Shown piece after piece: positions 1-10,740 of a stretch of DNA of 64,000 nt. The position numbers and the translations under genes are program-made. The notes below the pieces were generated by a model, which had not been told where the DNA came from, did not search any database, and saw nothing but the letters and a program-made list of their open reading frames with translations. The first letter of the stretch is position 1. Each line of letters starts with the position of its first letter. Source of the stretch: WRDF01 sp031552235 (GTDB taxonomy: Bacteria; Bacteroidota; Bacteroidia; Bacteroidales; Rikenellaceae); contig JAVBMR010000002.1 in assembly GCA_031552235.1 (NCBI GenBank), forward strand, positions 62,001-126,000. Direction: 5' to 3'.

Positions 1-1
1 T

Positions 2-2371
2 CGCCTTAATATGCTGAATAATCAGAAAGATATACTTTACGACAAGGCATACAATTACTTTGACGAGTATAACCAGAATACCGATTGGCTCGATCTCGTA
101 ACACAGGTAGGGTATAATAACGATTTTGATTTTGCTATGTCCGGTGGCGGTGATAAAGTAAAATACCGCTTCTCCCTTGCGTACGGTACATTCGAAAGTA
201 CGACTGTGGGTTCCGACTATGACAGGATCACGTCGCGCCTTAATGTAGAGTACCGCTTCTCCAGCAAGTTCAGGGTAAATTCGTCGTTCCATTATTCGGA
301 ATCGACCAAGAACGCCCCCTATGAACGCAAAGTTAATGATGAATGGGAAATAGAACCAGTGAGGTCGATCGCACTCAAGAAAATGCCTAACATGAGCCCG
401 TGGGTAATTGACACAGAGGGAAATCAGACCGACGAGTACTTCACAGCACCTAACGATCAGGTACTGCAGAGCACCATGCCTAACCCGTTGGCATTGGTCG
501 AGGAATCTGTGAATCGATTGTACGCAAGGAACATTGGGGCGCAGTTCTCGACACAGTACGACTTGTTCAGAGGATTTACCGCAACCGCAACCGTGTCTTT
601 TGAAATGTTTACCAACAAGTACAACCTCTTCCTCCCGCAGTCGGCCGTTAACGCCACTTGGTCTGAAAGCCAGTATAACAGGGGCAATGAATCGCTGAAC
701 AACAACTCCAAAACGTATATCAGTCTTCAGACAAGGTATGTGGTACCGATACGTAATAAAAACCACACGCTTACTTTAACGCTCGGCGAACAGATTTCGG
801 CAGAAACCGCCAACGCATATTCGTTGACGACTTCGGGTAACGCCGCCCGCGAAGTCAGCCTTCCGGCTGCAGGCGGTAAAGTTACCGGAATGAGCTCTGG
901 TCAAAATATATACAGGAACATTGGTGTTTACGGATCGGCGACCTATACGCTCAGGGGAAAATATAACCTCACCGCTTCGGCACGCGTTGCCGCGAACTCG
1001 GATAATGCACTTGGATCTAAGTGGGGCAATATTACCCCGGCACTCAACTGGAGATGGAACATTGAAAGAGAACCATGGATGAAGACCGTGGAGTGGGTAA
1101 AAACGCTTAATTTAAAAGGTAGTGTTGGACGTACCCAAAGAAGGCAGGATATGACCAAAGTTACAGGTACATATTCCCAATCGGGTTGGTACGGAAGCGA
1201 AAGCTGGGTGGCGATACAGCCGGAGCAGATACAGCTCTATAATCTCACTCCCGAAATCGTATCTACTTATGATATCTCGGTCGGCGGTGAATTGTTTAAA
1301 GACGGTAAACTTAATTTCGATATCCACTATTATCAGGAGCAGTCCAAGAACCTTACCCAGAAAGACGCAAGGATTCCTTCGAATACAGGTTTCTCGACCC
1401 TGCGCGTTTACAACTCGGGTATGACGCAAAACCGAGGATTCGAGGCCAGCGTAGGTTTCAAAGACATCCTTACGTTCGGCGGTAAAAATGACAGCAAGAA
1501 TAAAGTCCGCATCAGCCTCCAGAATGTCAATGTCGCCCGTAACCGTAACCGTATGGTCGAACTTCCGGACAACATGGAACCGGAAAGATATACGCTTGGT
1601 AACGGTAACGTGGCGAGGAAAGCTATCGCCGGAACACCTGTCGGATCTATATACGGTTTCCAGTTTGACGGTATATATCAGGACTACCCGGAAACGTTCG
1701 CGCGTGACCGTTACGGAAACGTAATTACTGATATCAACGGCAAGAACGTGACAATGAAAATCGGCGGAACCTGGCAGCAAAAAGCAGGCGATGCCAGATA
1801 CCGCGACCAGAACTACGACGGTAACATCAATGAATACGACATCATATACCTCGGTAACTCGTATCCTTCGATAATCGGTGGTGCAACCCTCGTACTCAGA
1901 TGGCGTGACCTCATGTTCAGGACGTCTTTCGCAATGCGTCTGGGACACGACGTTTACAACAAAGCGCGACTCAACTCGGAACAGATGAGCGACGCCAACA
2001 ACCAGTCGACCAATGCCCTCGCAAGATGGAGGTACAAAGGGGAAATTACCGAAATACCGCGCGCATTGTGGGGTACGAACCGAAACTCGCTCGTTTCAGA
2101 CCTGTATATTGAAGACGCTTCATTCTTCAAGATCAAGGACGTTACGCTCAGTTACAACATCCCGCAGGACTTTGTTAAAAATAAATTGCGTTTACAGAGA
2201 GCAAGTATATTCTTCAATGCCTATAACATCCTTACGCTTACCAAGTATACAGGGGTGGATCCTGAAATCCCGTTTAGCGGCGCCGGTAGCGATGCATTTG
2301 TCATAGGTGAAGACAACAGTAAAACGCCTTCCCCGAGAAAGTTCGCATTAGGTTTTTCGTTTGACTTTTAA
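2..2371 (+). CDS. SusC/RagA-family TonB-dependent outer-membrane transporter (5' end missing)
   Basis: This is the C-terminal part of a SusC-like importer. The reading frame is open to the first base of the window, so the ATG at position 11 is internal and the signal peptide, carboxypeptidase-like domain and plug lie upstream. About 790 residues remain, nearly all beta-barrel: alternating aromatic strands, a YKGE/YRDQNYDG-type calcium-loop stretch about 600 residues in, and the usual family ending (LYIEDASFFKIKDVTLSYNIP, then NAYNILTLTKYTGVDPE, then a final phenylalanine). SusC proteins import oligosaccharides or peptides with TonB energy and are lidded by SusD. The SusD-like gene starts 2 bases after the stop codon, so the two are co-transcribed. 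The substrate cannot be read from sequence. Confidence 0.93.
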   Translation, partial: RLNMLNNQKDILYDKAYNYFDEYNQNTDWLDLVTQVGYNNDFDFAMSGGGDKVKYRFSLAYGTFESTTVGSDYDRITSRLNVEYRFSSKFRVNSSFHYSESTKNAPYERKVNDEWEIEPVRSIALKKMPNMSPWVIDTEGNQTDEYFTAPNDQVLQSTMPNPLALVEESVNRLYARNIGAQFSTQYDLFRGFTATATVSFEMFTNKYNLFLPQSAVNATWSESQYNRGNESLNNNSKTYISLQTRYVVPIRNKNHTLTLTLGEQISAETANAYSLTTSGNAAREVSLPAAGGKVTGMSSGQNIYRNIGVYGSATYTLRGKYNLTASARVAANSDNALGSKWGNITPALNWRWNIEREPWMKTVEWVKTLNLKGSVGRTQRRQDMTKVTGTYSQSGWYGSESWVAIQPEQIQLYNLTPEIVSTYDISVGGELFKDGKLNFDIHYYQEQSKNLTQKDARIPSNTGFSTLRVYNSGMTQNRGFEASVGFKDILTFGGKNDSKNKVRISLQNVNVARNRNRMVELPDNMEPERYTLGNGNVARKAIAGTPVGSIYGFQFDGIYQDYPETFARDRYGNVITDINGKNVTMKIGGTWQQKAGDARYRDQNYDGNINEYDIIYLGNSYPSIIGGATLVLRWRDLMFRTSFAMRLGHDVYNKARLNSEQMSDANNQSTNALARWRYKGEITEIPRALWGTNRNSLVSDLYIEDASFFKIKDVTLSYNIPQDFVKNKLRLQRASIFFNAYNILTLTKYTGVDPEIPFSGAGSDAFVIGEDNSKTPSPRKFALGFSFDF

Positions 2372-2373
2372 GA

Positions 2374-4038
2374 ATGAGATCGAATATGAAAAAATATAGT
2401 AAAATATTAATTTCTTCACTTTTGCTCGTTTCGACCATGATCGTCGGACAGAGTTGTGAAAAATGGCTGGACGTTAAGGACTTCGATAAGATATCCCTCG
2501 AAGAATCGTGGCAAACGAAAGAATTCGTCGACGGAATGGTAGCCGGAGCTTACAGGCGATTACAGACTAATGCCGCAACCGATATCTTCTACTGGGGAGA
2601 ACTTCGCGGCGACTGCCTCATACGTAATACATCGTTCAGCGGAGATGATGCATGGGTTGAAAACGTCAGGGAAGTAAAAGATCTCGAAATCTCAGATGTA
2701 AACACATTTGCGAACTATGCGGACCTGTACAGCGTAATCAACCGATGCAACCAGGTGATAGAATACGCACCCGGAGTCTTGAACATCGACGATACGTATA
2801 CGTCGGAATTATGCAAACAGCAAATAGCCGAAATGAAATGGCTGAGGTGTTTGTGCTACTTCTATCTCGTGAGGGCTTTCAGGGACGTGCCGTATGTGAC
2901 AGAGGCATATATGGATGACAAAAAACCGTTTGCAATCGCAAAAACCGACGGCATGGAAATCCTGAGGAAACTCGCTGCCGAACTGGAAGATATTACAAGG
3001 CCAAGAACAGAAACCGATGAGGGCGGATGGCTTATTCCTGACAGGAAAGGCGCCAAATGGCTCAGTAAAGGACGCGGTACGGCTTTGGCCGGATTCGCCA
3101 TGCTGGCGGATATCTACCTGTGGCTGGAAGATTATGACAAAGCAATAATCTACTGCGAAAAAATATTGAATAACGAACAATCGTTAGATAATCCGGATGG
3201 GATATTGCAACTTGTGCGGACATTTACAGGTAAGACCGAACAAGGCATTTTGCTGGGCGTAAATGATGCCGCATGGTACAACCAGATATTCGCGACCGGC
3301 AACTCGACTGAAAGTATCTTTGAAATAGAATGGGTAGGAACCCAGGTTAGCCCGATATTGGAGCAGTTATACCATAAAGACGGTATCGGCAAATCAAGGT
3401 TGCTCGTTCCAGCCCGCCTGGGACACAACCAGACAGGAAAGTTGTATGGTACGAATGCAGGTGTATCGGGTCAGGGACTGCGTCATGTCCGAGACGACGT
3501 AAGGAGTATTAGGTACGATGCCGCAGGAACAAGGGTATGGAAATACAGCACTACTTCTGCAGGCAGCACGTCCGGCAGGGCAGATACGGACAGGGATGTG
3601 AACTTCATTGTTTACAGGCTCACAGAAATCTACCTGATGAAAGCGGAGGCGCTTATTATGAAAGAGGAAGGAAATGTGGAAAATTACACCGCAGCTTACG
3701 ACCTTATAAACACTATACGCGAACGCGGAGGTTTTGACGCACCCCATCCCGCCTTGTTCACTACAGAATTGGAAGGACTCGAATATCTCCTTCTCGAAAG
3801 GCAAAGGGAGTTCCTGGCCGAAGGCAAACGCTGGTTCGACCTGGTGAGGATAGCGCTGAAGAAAGATGCACAATACAAGGACCTCCTTATAAATATACTC
3901 GTGGAAGATATCCCGGCACAAAACAGGGACATATACAGGGGGAAACTCCAAGATCCTTACGGATATTTCTTCCCGATACACAAGGATGAAATTGATTCCT
4001 CCGGCGGAGTCCTGACTCAAAACGAATATTATAATTAG
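2374..4038 (+). CDS. SusD/RagB-family surface lipoprotein
   Basis: This is the nutrient-binding lid partner of the preceding SusC. It has a lipoprotein signal peptide ending in GQSC (lipid-modified cysteine near residue 28), so it is expected to be anchored in the outer membrane. Family landmarks are the N-terminal helices with the CNQVIEYAPG and RCLCYFYLVRAFRDVP stretches (about residues 130-170), the RLTEIYLMKAEAL repeat helix (about residue 415) and the C-terminal RQREFLAEGKRWFDLVRIA motif (about 475). The length of 554 aa is normal. The start is either ATG 2374 or ATG 2386; the latter gives a tighter signal peptide. It sits 2 bases downstream of susC and 35 bases upstream of the first fasciclin gene. 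Confidence 0.93.
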   Translation: MRSNMKKYSKILISSLLLVSTMIVGQSCEKWLDVKDFDKISLEESWQTKEFVDGMVAGAYRRLQTNAATDIFYWGELRGDCLIRNTSFSGDDAWVENVREVKDLEISDVNTFANYADLYSVINRCNQVIEYAPGVLNIDDTYTSELCKQQIAEMKWLRCLCYFYLVRAFRDVPYVTEAYMDDKKPFAIAKTDGMEILRKLAAELEDITRPRTETDEGGWLIPDRKGAKWLSKGRGTALAGFAMLADIYLWLEDYDKAIIYCEKILNNEQSLDNPDGILQLVRTFTGKTEQGILLGVNDAAWYNQIFATGNSTESIFEIEWVGTQVSPILEQLYHKDGIGKSRLLVPARLGHNQTGKLYGTNAGVSGQGLRHVRDDVRSIRYDAAGTRVWKYSTTSAGSTSGRADTDRDVNFIVYRLTEIYLMKAEALIMKEEGNVENYTAAYDLINTIRERGGFDAPHPALFTTELEGLEYLLLERQREFLAEGKRWFDLVRIALKKDAQYKDLLINILVEDIPAQNRDIYRGKLQDPYGYFFPIHKDEIDSSGGVLTQNEYYN

Positions 4039-4073
4039 GAAAAGGCAAGTAATCAAAACCTAAAACACCGATT

Positions 4074-5819
4074 ATGCTAAAAATGAAATATATGAAAAGG
4101 CTTATTGGTCTTACGGCAGGAATCATGCTTTGCTTTTCCAGCTGTGACGAACCATTTGACAGTGCATTCCGTGCTTATACGGAAGACCCGATCTCACTGT
4201 ATCTGGAAGCTCAACCTGAATTCTCGGATTGGGTGGCGGTATTGAAAAAGACAGGGTACTTCAATTCCCTGAACCTTACCTCGATACAGTCGACACACTT
4301 CGCGGTCAAAAATGGCCCGCTTAAAGAATATGCCAGGAGTCATTTTGGAGTAGACGATATCCTTGATGTGGAATTGAGCGAGCTTCAGGGGCTTGTCAAG
4401 TACCACACTATTCCCAATTATAAGATTTCGGCCCGCAACATGAACGGTAAGATCCCGCGCCGAACAGCGCTCAAAACTTACCTTACGGCCGTGTACGATC
4501 CGGTGGAAAAAACGAGGTACATCCTGAACGGCGATGACGAGCCTTCGCTTATTATCGAGCCGGATATCGATGTGACAAACGGATACATACATGTATTGAA
4601 TACTCCGCTTGTGACCGAGTTCAAGAACCTGATGCAAGTACTCGAATCTCGTGTAAACGATGAAGGGGAACAGATATTTTCGATATTTATCGATGCCTTG
4701 AAGCATAGCGGCCTCGATCAGTATCTGGAAAATGAATCGGTTGACTTTGTGCTGGGGCCGGACAGGCTGACAAAAAACGCTCAGGAAGAAAAAACCGTAT
4801 TCGCGGTAACCAACGAAGCATTCAACGAATACGATATAACCGATTATGAAAGTCTTAAGCGTTATCTCGACGCCGAGGTCGGTTTTAGTGAAGACCCGTC
4901 AAGTGAGAAGTCGCATTTCTGGCAGTTCGTTGCATATCATATTGTGCCCAAGCGTCTGTCTTACAGCGACCTTGCTTTGTTCCCGATCGACCCGCTCACA
5001 AATGACGGATCGCGCCTGAAAAGGAAGATAATATATCCTTACAACACAGTAAGGGCTAATATGAGGGGGCTTTGTATCGAAGACCAATTGTCCGGTCTGG
5101 TATTTAATCCGCATGTGGCGCCAGACAATAATTCATTTCAAATATTGCCCGAAATGCGCGATATCCCCGCGTCTAACGGTTATATACAAGTGATAAACAA
5201 TATCATGCTCAAGCCTAACAGGATGGCGTTTTTCCCGGTGGAATACGAACCTACGGACGAAATGCAGTTCAAGGCGATAGACTTCTACCAGAATGACATA
5301 GCTGCCGGCGTAGCCGCCGAAACATTCGAAATTGTTAACGGCGACGTCCCCACTCTCTATTGGACGGAATATTCTGCTGACACCAAGGTATGGTATTCGA
5401 ACGTATGGATGGATAACGGCAGGTTCCTGAATAACGACGCTCTGTACTTTACACTCGGATCTGTGGGTAATATTGATATTCAGCTGCCACCGATGCCGAT
5501 GACTGGTAACGACCGGCGCTATTCTCCCTATGTGGAAAAAGGTACCGATGCGTTCCTTGGAGGTAAATACGCCGTGTCGCTGAACCGCTCGAACCTGGAT
5601 GTCGTGGACTTCAAGACCGGCCCCAAACTTGAAAAATGGAGGGCTAACGATATCAGGTTCGGTACGGAAGACCCGCCTATTTTAAAATTGAAAGTAGGGG
5701 AATTTGGCGGACAGGCCGGCATAGACAGAATCGTAATGATGCCTGCATGGTCCGGGACTACTGCAATTCCGAAGGATTACCCGGTTGTGTTTTACGATTA
5801 TTGGGATCCGATACCGTAG
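4074..5819 (+). CDS. fasciclin (FAS1) domain lipoprotein 1
   Basis: A predicted surface lipoprotein with signal peptide ending CFSSC and two FAS1-like modules. The first is at about residues 35-185 (hydrophobic core around YHTIPNYKI, ending in the NGYIHVLNTPL strand) and the second at about residues 200-385 (YHIVPKRL, ending NGYIQVINNIM). About 190 further residues look beta-rich and are unassigned. FAS1 domains are adhesion modules and occur in Bacteroidota beside SusCD pairs. ATGs at 4074, 4083 and 4092 are all possible; the third leaves the most compact signal peptide. It lies in the middle of the operon, and its neighbour downstream has the same layout, which suggests an old duplication. 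A role in gripping glycoprotein or polysaccharide ligand is inferred. Confidence 0.8.
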   Translation: MLKMKYMKRLIGLTAGIMLCFSSCDEPFDSAFRAYTEDPISLYLEAQPEFSDWVAVLKKTGYFNSLNLTSIQSTHFAVKNGPLKEYARSHFGVDDILDVELSELQGLVKYHTIPNYKISARNMNGKIPRRTALKTYLTAVYDPVEKTRYILNGDDEPSLIIEPDIDVTNGYIHVLNTPLVTEFKNLMQVLESRVNDEGEQIFSIFIDALKHSGLDQYLENESVDFVLGPDRLTKNAQEEKTVFAVTNEAFNEYDITDYESLKRYLDAEVGFSEDPSSEKSHFWQFVAYHIVPKRLSYSDLALFPIDPLTNDGSRLKRKIIYPYNTVRANMRGLCIEDQLSGLVFNPHVAPDNNSFQILPEMRDIPASNGYIQVINNIMLKPNRMAFFPVEYEPTDEMQFKAIDFYQNDIAAGVAAETFEIVNGDVPTLYWTEYSADTKVWYSNVWMDNGRFLNNDALYFTLGSVGNIDIQLPPMPMTGNDRRYSPYVEKGTDAFLGGKYAVSLNRSNLDVVDFKTGPKLEKWRANDIRFGTEDPPILKLKVGEFGGQAGIDRIVMMPAWSGTTAIPKDYPVVFYDYWDPIP

Positions 5820-5838
5820 TCAGATCTAATTAATTCTA

Positions 5839-7521
5839 ATGGCGATGAAAAATAAAGACTATATGAAAATACTAAGACTTATACCTGTACTGTGCCTTGT
5901 CGCTTTCTCAGCGTGTAAGGATCCGATGGATCGGTATTACAACGATGACAAATACAAAACGGCAGGCCAACCGTTGATCGAGGAATTGAAGAAGAATCCT
6001 CAATACTCCACTTTTACCTTGCTGCTTGAGGAAACAAAATTCCTGGAGCCGTTTAATAAGGCGAAAGTGATATTGACCATGTGGGTGCCTCTTAACGATT
6101 ATATGCCGGCAGAGGTGCTGACCCTGACAAATGAAGAAAAGGTCAGGCTGCTCAAAAACCACATAAGCATTACTTCGGTGAATACGGAGGCGCTCCTCGC
6201 GCAATCAAAGACCGGCGGTAAAATAGCGTCACTGAGCGGAAGGTATATGCCGGTTCAGTATAACAACGGTATATTCTATGTCGATGGGATCGAACTGCTT
6301 AACACGGATATAACGTGCTCTAACGGTATAATACACGAGATATCTGAGTGGTTCCTGCCGAGGGTTACGCTGTATGACTACGTTGCCGGCCTTGATGGCG
6401 ATTATACCGTTTTCCGTGATTCGTTGCTTGGACGTGACATAACGTCTTTCGACAAGGACAGTAGCGTCGCATACCACGTCGACGAGTTCGGTGTACCCGT
6501 ATGGGAAAAGGTGTACAAAACCACCAACAACATACTCGACTATGCCGACCTGAAAGATATAACCAAAACGTTCACGCTGTTCGTGCCGACAAACGACGCT
6601 ATCGCAGGAATGTACAGGGATATGAGCAACTACCTCCTCGCTGCGAATTATATTGTTACCCCCGAAGACTCCGCGAGATGGATGGACTGGCTGATGAGAA
6701 CGTGCATACAGCCAACGCAGAGGACATGGGTGCCTAATTCGGCGTGGTCGAACTCGCTGTGGGTACGTAACGATACGGATCCGGAGAAATCGAAATGGGA
6801 AGTGCAATCACTGTATACCTTCAGGACTCAGTATCAGGAAATATACGAAACCAATCCTACTAAATATCTCAATGGATGGTCTTACGTTGTGAACAAGGTA
6901 AGGGTGCCTAAAACGATGTATGTTAAATATGTGGAATTCAACCCGTATTTTGCGCGCAATGCAGTCGGCGGAATGGTTCCCCAGCCTGACGGACTTGACT
7001 GGTGGGTAGGTAACGTGCAGACCACAGGTACCGGTCCCCAGGAGAGCCCGCAGGGTGTGTTCATCCAGTTTGGACGTGCGGGATTCGTTACCGACGGGCA
7101 AGAACAGGCATATTACGGTTATAAATCCGCAAGCATGGTTGACGTTGTGGACGAAATGACAGGGATAGCTACACCTGAACTTCAGCCGCTGTCTATAATG
7201 CCAGGATATTATGACGTGGGTATTCGGTTTACCAACAAGACGTTGGACACGTATGCCAATGAAACGGACTCTGTAATGGTTAGGATCAACGGGTCTGAGT
7301 TCAAAGTGAAAGGCATAACGAAAAATACATACAACACAGATGACAGTAAAGTGCTTGTTGTAAGGGATTTCCATATAACAGGACAATACGATCCCGTAAC
7401 GGTTGAAATCGAACTGTTCCCGACGGATGAACAGGATGCAACCAAATATAGGGCATGGCGAAGGATACAGGTCGGACTTACCAGACTCTATCCGGCAAGT
7501 TCTGAATCAAACTTTATGTAA
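5839..7521 (+). CDS. fasciclin (FAS1) domain lipoprotein 2
   Basis: A second FAS1-type lipoprotein. The signal peptide ends FSAC, and ATG 5863 would put that cysteine at residue 18, so translation may start there rather than at 5839. The first FAS1 module spans about residues 45-175 (FTLLLEETKFLEPF, WVPLNDYMP, LLKNHI, ending NGIIHEISEWFLP). A second, more diverged module follows (KTFTLFVPTNDAIAGMY at about 235-255). The C-terminal 190 residues carry a beta-sandwich-like stretch with a YYDVGIRFTNK motif, typical of ligand-binding add-ons but not assigned to a named family. It begins 19 bases after FAS1 protein 1 and ends 19 bases before the second SusC, in the same operon. Confidence 0.77.
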   Translation: MAMKNKDYMKILRLIPVLCLVAFSACKDPMDRYYNDDKYKTAGQPLIEELKKNPQYSTFTLLLEETKFLEPFNKAKVILTMWVPLNDYMPAEVLTLTNEEKVRLLKNHISITSVNTEALLAQSKTGGKIASLSGRYMPVQYNNGIFYVDGIELLNTDITCSNGIIHEISEWFLPRVTLYDYVAGLDGDYTVFRDSLLGRDITSFDKDSSVAYHVDEFGVPVWEKVYKTTNNILDYADLKDITKTFTLFVPTNDAIAGMYRDMSNYLLAANYIVTPEDSARWMDWLMRTCIQPTQRTWVPNSAWSNSLWVRNDTDPEKSKWEVQSLYTFRTQYQEIYETNPTKYLNGWSYVVNKVRVPKTMYVKYVEFNPYFARNAVGGMVPQPDGLDWWVGNVQTTGTGPQESPQGVFIQFGRAGFVTDGQEQAYYGYKSASMVDVVDEMTGIATPELQPLSIMPGYYDVGIRFTNKTLDTYANETDSVMVRINGSEFKVKGITKNTYNTDDSKVLVVRDFHITGQYDPVTVEIELFPTDEQDATKYRAWRRIQVGLTRLYPASSESNFM

Positions 7522-7540
7522 AAGCGAAAAATTTAGACAG

Positions 7541-10500
7541 ATGCGTAATTTGATAAAATACTCGACTTTAGTTATCGCAGCGCTTAGCATTGCGACAGCC
7601 TCTTACGCCCAGATCGATGCACCAAGACGACCGACTGCTGAAGTTCAGGCAACTCCTGAAGTACACGGCGTTATTTACGACGCCAACTCAAAGGAGTTGA
7701 TCCCTACTGCGCAGATAAGTTCGCCGATGTCATTACAGGGTAATGTCATATCCAACCAGCGGGGCCGGTTCTCCATGAAACTCCGATCGGCACAATCTGT
7801 ATTGGCAGTCACGAAAGAGGGTTATTATTCGGAAAATGTGGAACTGTTCGGCAGGTCCGGAGAAGATACCATAAGGATCTACCTCCAAAGGATGGACATG
7901 ACACGTAATACCGACAAGTATGGCACATTGAACGGCGAAGTGCCGACCAGCGGAAAGACAGGTACTGCGACGGCCATAAATATTACCGATATCGGCGAAG
8001 GATACGACCATTCCAGCGACGCCCTTGTCGGTGCATTCCCGAGCCTGCGCGTGATAAGGAAAGGCGGCATGAACGGTGAAGGTTCGTTCATCAACATGCG
8101 CGGCGTCCGCTCGTTCCTGAGCCAGAATACCCCAACAATGGTTGTGGATGGTGTCCCATACCGTGCGAACCAGAACCTTTCGAGCGTTATTAACGGGTTC
8201 TCGCCGGATATAATGACCCCGATCAATGTGAATGAAGTGCGCCAGTTTTCCCTGCTTAAAGGTGCGGACGCACTGCAGTTCGGCTCACTCGGCAGCAATG
8301 GCGTACTCGTTGTCAATACCGACGAAGGTATCGCCAACGCAACCCGTGTTGAAGTACGCACTATCCAGGGCGTGGGTTTCATAAGCCGCCAGATACCTAT
8401 GATGAACGCCTCCGAGTTCAAGGATTATATATCGAACCTCGCTTTTACGCAGGTTGACCAGTCGAAACTGTTTACGTACTTCCCGTTCCTTAACGCTCCG
8501 TCGGCATGGAGCGAGGCTGAAGACCTGATGTACAAATATGATACAAACTGGCAGGATGAACTTTACAGGCCGGCGTTTACTTCAGACAACATGCTTAAAG
8601 TAACAGGGGGCGACGCCGTGGTAAGGTATATGCTTACGGCGGGATACCAACTTATGGAGGGTGTCGTCGATCCCGCGAAAGAAAGTAAATTCTATACTCG
8701 AGGCAATACCAATATCAGTTTTAGCGATAAACTCAAAGCTACCGCTTCAGTGGCATTCGACTACTCCGATATGGAGGCTTATGAGCAGGGTATGGTAAGG
8801 CAGACAAACCCGATGCTCGCCGCTTATGGCTTCGGACCGGTTTACACCGCTTACCAATACAATGCAAGGCTTCGCCAAACAGACCTTTACACCCCTTACG
8901 ATCCGATCATGCAGATCAGTAACCCGGTAGCAATGAGGTCTGAAACGGAAAGTACGATACGCAGGTACGACATGTTGATCAATACCGGAGCGAACTATAA
9001 GTTTAGGCCCAACCTGATCCTGGATCTTAAATTCGGTATTACGTACAACTACACAAAAGAAGATATGTTCTCCGGGGGTAAGACCTCTAAGGCAGTAGCT
9101 CCAATTATCAAAGGGAACAGTATAGCGTATAACACCGTAAGAAGCGGTGCGACTGAATCAAAGAACTACTACGGCAAAATAAACCTCGCATACGATCTCT
9201 CGATCAAGGATAAGCATAACCTGGACTTCGACCTCGGATGGCAGATGATGTCTACAAGCGAAAATGCCAGCAGCGGATCGGGGTATAATACATCGGGCGA
9301 TAAAATACGTAACCTTGGTGGTGTCACAGACCTCAGCCGCGAGGTTACGGGTTATAACGAAGTATGGAACTGGATGAACGGTTACCTGTCTGCCGGATAT
9401 AACTACGACCACCAACTCTTTGCCAACGCGACAGCGATGGTGGACGCCGCGTCTACCTACGGCAGCTACGGGGACAGGGTATTCGTATTCCCGGCACTTA
9501 AAGTCGGTTGGAAACTGGATAACGCGCCGTTCCTGCGCAATTCGGATAAACTGGCAAACCTGATGCTGAGAGCAGAATACAGCGTAAACCCGAACAGCCG
9601 TTACAACAGCCGTTACAGTACATATTACTATGTGCTTAAAAAGGTGCGCGACATCTCAGGCCTCGTTCGCGCAGGTGTCCCGAACCTCCAGATCGGCCCT
9701 GAAAAGGTGCACAACCTGGACCTCGGTTTGGATTTCGCAACCACAGGGCATAAATTTACCGCGAACATCGACATATATCAGGAAAATACAAAAGATATGC
9801 TTATAGAAAAGCCGATCTCGTCTTCCTATGGCTTCTCCTCGATGTTCAAGAATGATGGCGAACTGCGCACACGAGGCATCGAAGGCGGTGTCAGCGCACT
9901 TATCTTCGGTCAAGGCGACTTCAAATGGAGGGCCGGTGCAAATATAGGCTTCTTTAATACCGAAATAATCAGCCTGGGCGGCCTGAAACAGCAGGTAATC
10001 GACCTGGACAACGGTGTTACAGTTATAAACCGCGTCGGAGAATCCCCGTATTCGTTCTATGGATATACAGCCCAGGGCGTTTTCAGGGGAACTCCTGAGG
10101 CAGAGGCCGCGAATTATAAAACACAAGGCGGATACTCTTTCCAGGCCGGTGACGTTATATTTAAAGACAGGGACCGCGACACCTATATTACCGACTTCGA
10201 CCGTGAAATTATCGGTAATCCGGCTCCTGACTACTATGGAAGCATTTTTAGCACCATGACGCTCAAAAAGTTCACCCTTTCTATGAATTGGTCTTTCAGC
10301 GTGGGTAACGACGTGTACAACGCAGTACGCCGTATGAACGAATCGGGAACCGAGTTCGCGAACCAGGCTGTAACCATGAAGAACAGGTGGCAGAAAGAAG
10401 GACAGGTTACGAATATCCCCCGCGTGACGTTTATCGACCGCGGAATGAACAACAGGTTCTCTTCGCGCTGGATAGAAGACGGATCTTATATCAAACTGAA

Positions 10501-10714
10501 AGAATTGACACTCAGCTATGATATAGACGAAAAGGTACTCTTCTTCACAGGCCTTAGGGTGTTCCTTACAGGACAGAACCTCCTGACTTTTACCAAATAC
10601 TCAGGATCTGACCCCGAGTTCAGCTATTCGTACGATATGGAGTTGCAAGGCATGGACCTTGGTAAGATTCCGTTGCCGAAGTATGTTAAACTTGGTCTTG
10701 TAATGAACTTCTAA
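7541..10714 (+). CDS. SusC/RagA-family TonB-dependent outer-membrane transporter (full length)
   Basis: A complete SusC-like transporter of 1057 aa. I chose ATG 7541 because it gives a proper signal peptide (MRNLIKYSTLVIAALS then cleavage after SYAQ). The frame is open back to 7403, but that part overlaps the preceding gene and has no secretion signal. Order of domains: carboxypeptidase-like regulatory domain (about residues 40-115, VHGVIYDANSKELIPTAQI), TonB plug (about 150-270, with INMRGVRSFLSQNTPTMVVDGVPY), then the beta-barrel ending in a phenylalanine. Near the C terminus the family stretch GSYIKLKELTLSYDI precedes GQNLLTFTKYSGSDPE. It is the second SusC of the operon and is followed after 26 bases by its own SusD. 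Confidence 0.95.
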   Translation: MRNLIKYSTLVIAALSIATASYAQIDAPRRPTAEVQATPEVHGVIYDANSKELIPTAQISSPMSLQGNVISNQRGRFSMKLRSAQSVLAVTKEGYYSENVELFGRSGEDTIRIYLQRMDMTRNTDKYGTLNGEVPTSGKTGTATAINITDIGEGYDHSSDALVGAFPSLRVIRKGGMNGEGSFINMRGVRSFLSQNTPTMVVDGVPYRANQNLSSVINGFSPDIMTPINVNEVRQFSLLKGADALQFGSLGSNGVLVVNTDEGIANATRVEVRTIQGVGFISRQIPMMNASEFKDYISNLAFTQVDQSKLFTYFPFLNAPSAWSEAEDLMYKYDTNWQDELYRPAFTSDNMLKVTGGDAVVRYMLTAGYQLMEGVVDPAKESKFYTRGNTNISFSDKLKATASVAFDYSDMEAYEQGMVRQTNPMLAAYGFGPVYTAYQYNARLRQTDLYTPYDPIMQISNPVAMRSETESTIRRYDMLINTGANYKFRPNLILDLKFGITYNYTKEDMFSGGKTSKAVAPIIKGNSIAYNTVRSGATESKNYYGKINLAYDLSIKDKHNLDFDLGWQMMSTSENASSGSGYNTSGDKIRNLGGVTDLSREVTGYNEVWNWMNGYLSAGYNYDHQLFANATAMVDAASTYGSYGDRVFVFPALKVGWKLDNAPFLRNSDKLANLMLRAEYSVNPNSRYNSRYSTYYYVLKKVRDISGLVRAGVPNLQIGPEKVHNLDLGLDFATTGHKFTANIDIYQENTKDMLIEKPISSSYGFSSMFKNDGELRTRGIEGGVSALIFGQGDFKWRAGANIGFFNTEIISLGGLKQQVIDLDNGVTVINRVGESPYSFYGYTAQGVFRGTPEAEAANYKTQGGYSFQAGDVIFKDRDRDTYITDFDREIIGNPAPDYYGSIFSTMTLKKFTLSMNWSFSVGNDVYNAVRRMNESGTEFANQAVTMKNRWQKEGQVTNIPRVTFIDRGMNNRFSSRWIEDGSYIKLKELTLSYDIDEKVLFFTGLRVFLTGQNLLTFTKYSGSDPEFSYSYDMELQGMDLGKIPLPKYVKLGLVMNF

Positions 10715-10740
10715 ACAGTGCCCGAATTGATTAAAACAAG

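Noticed and set aside
1112..1948. 278-codon minus-strand frame opposite the first SusC
   Set aside because: Antisense to an unmistakable SusC barrel, with no motifs.
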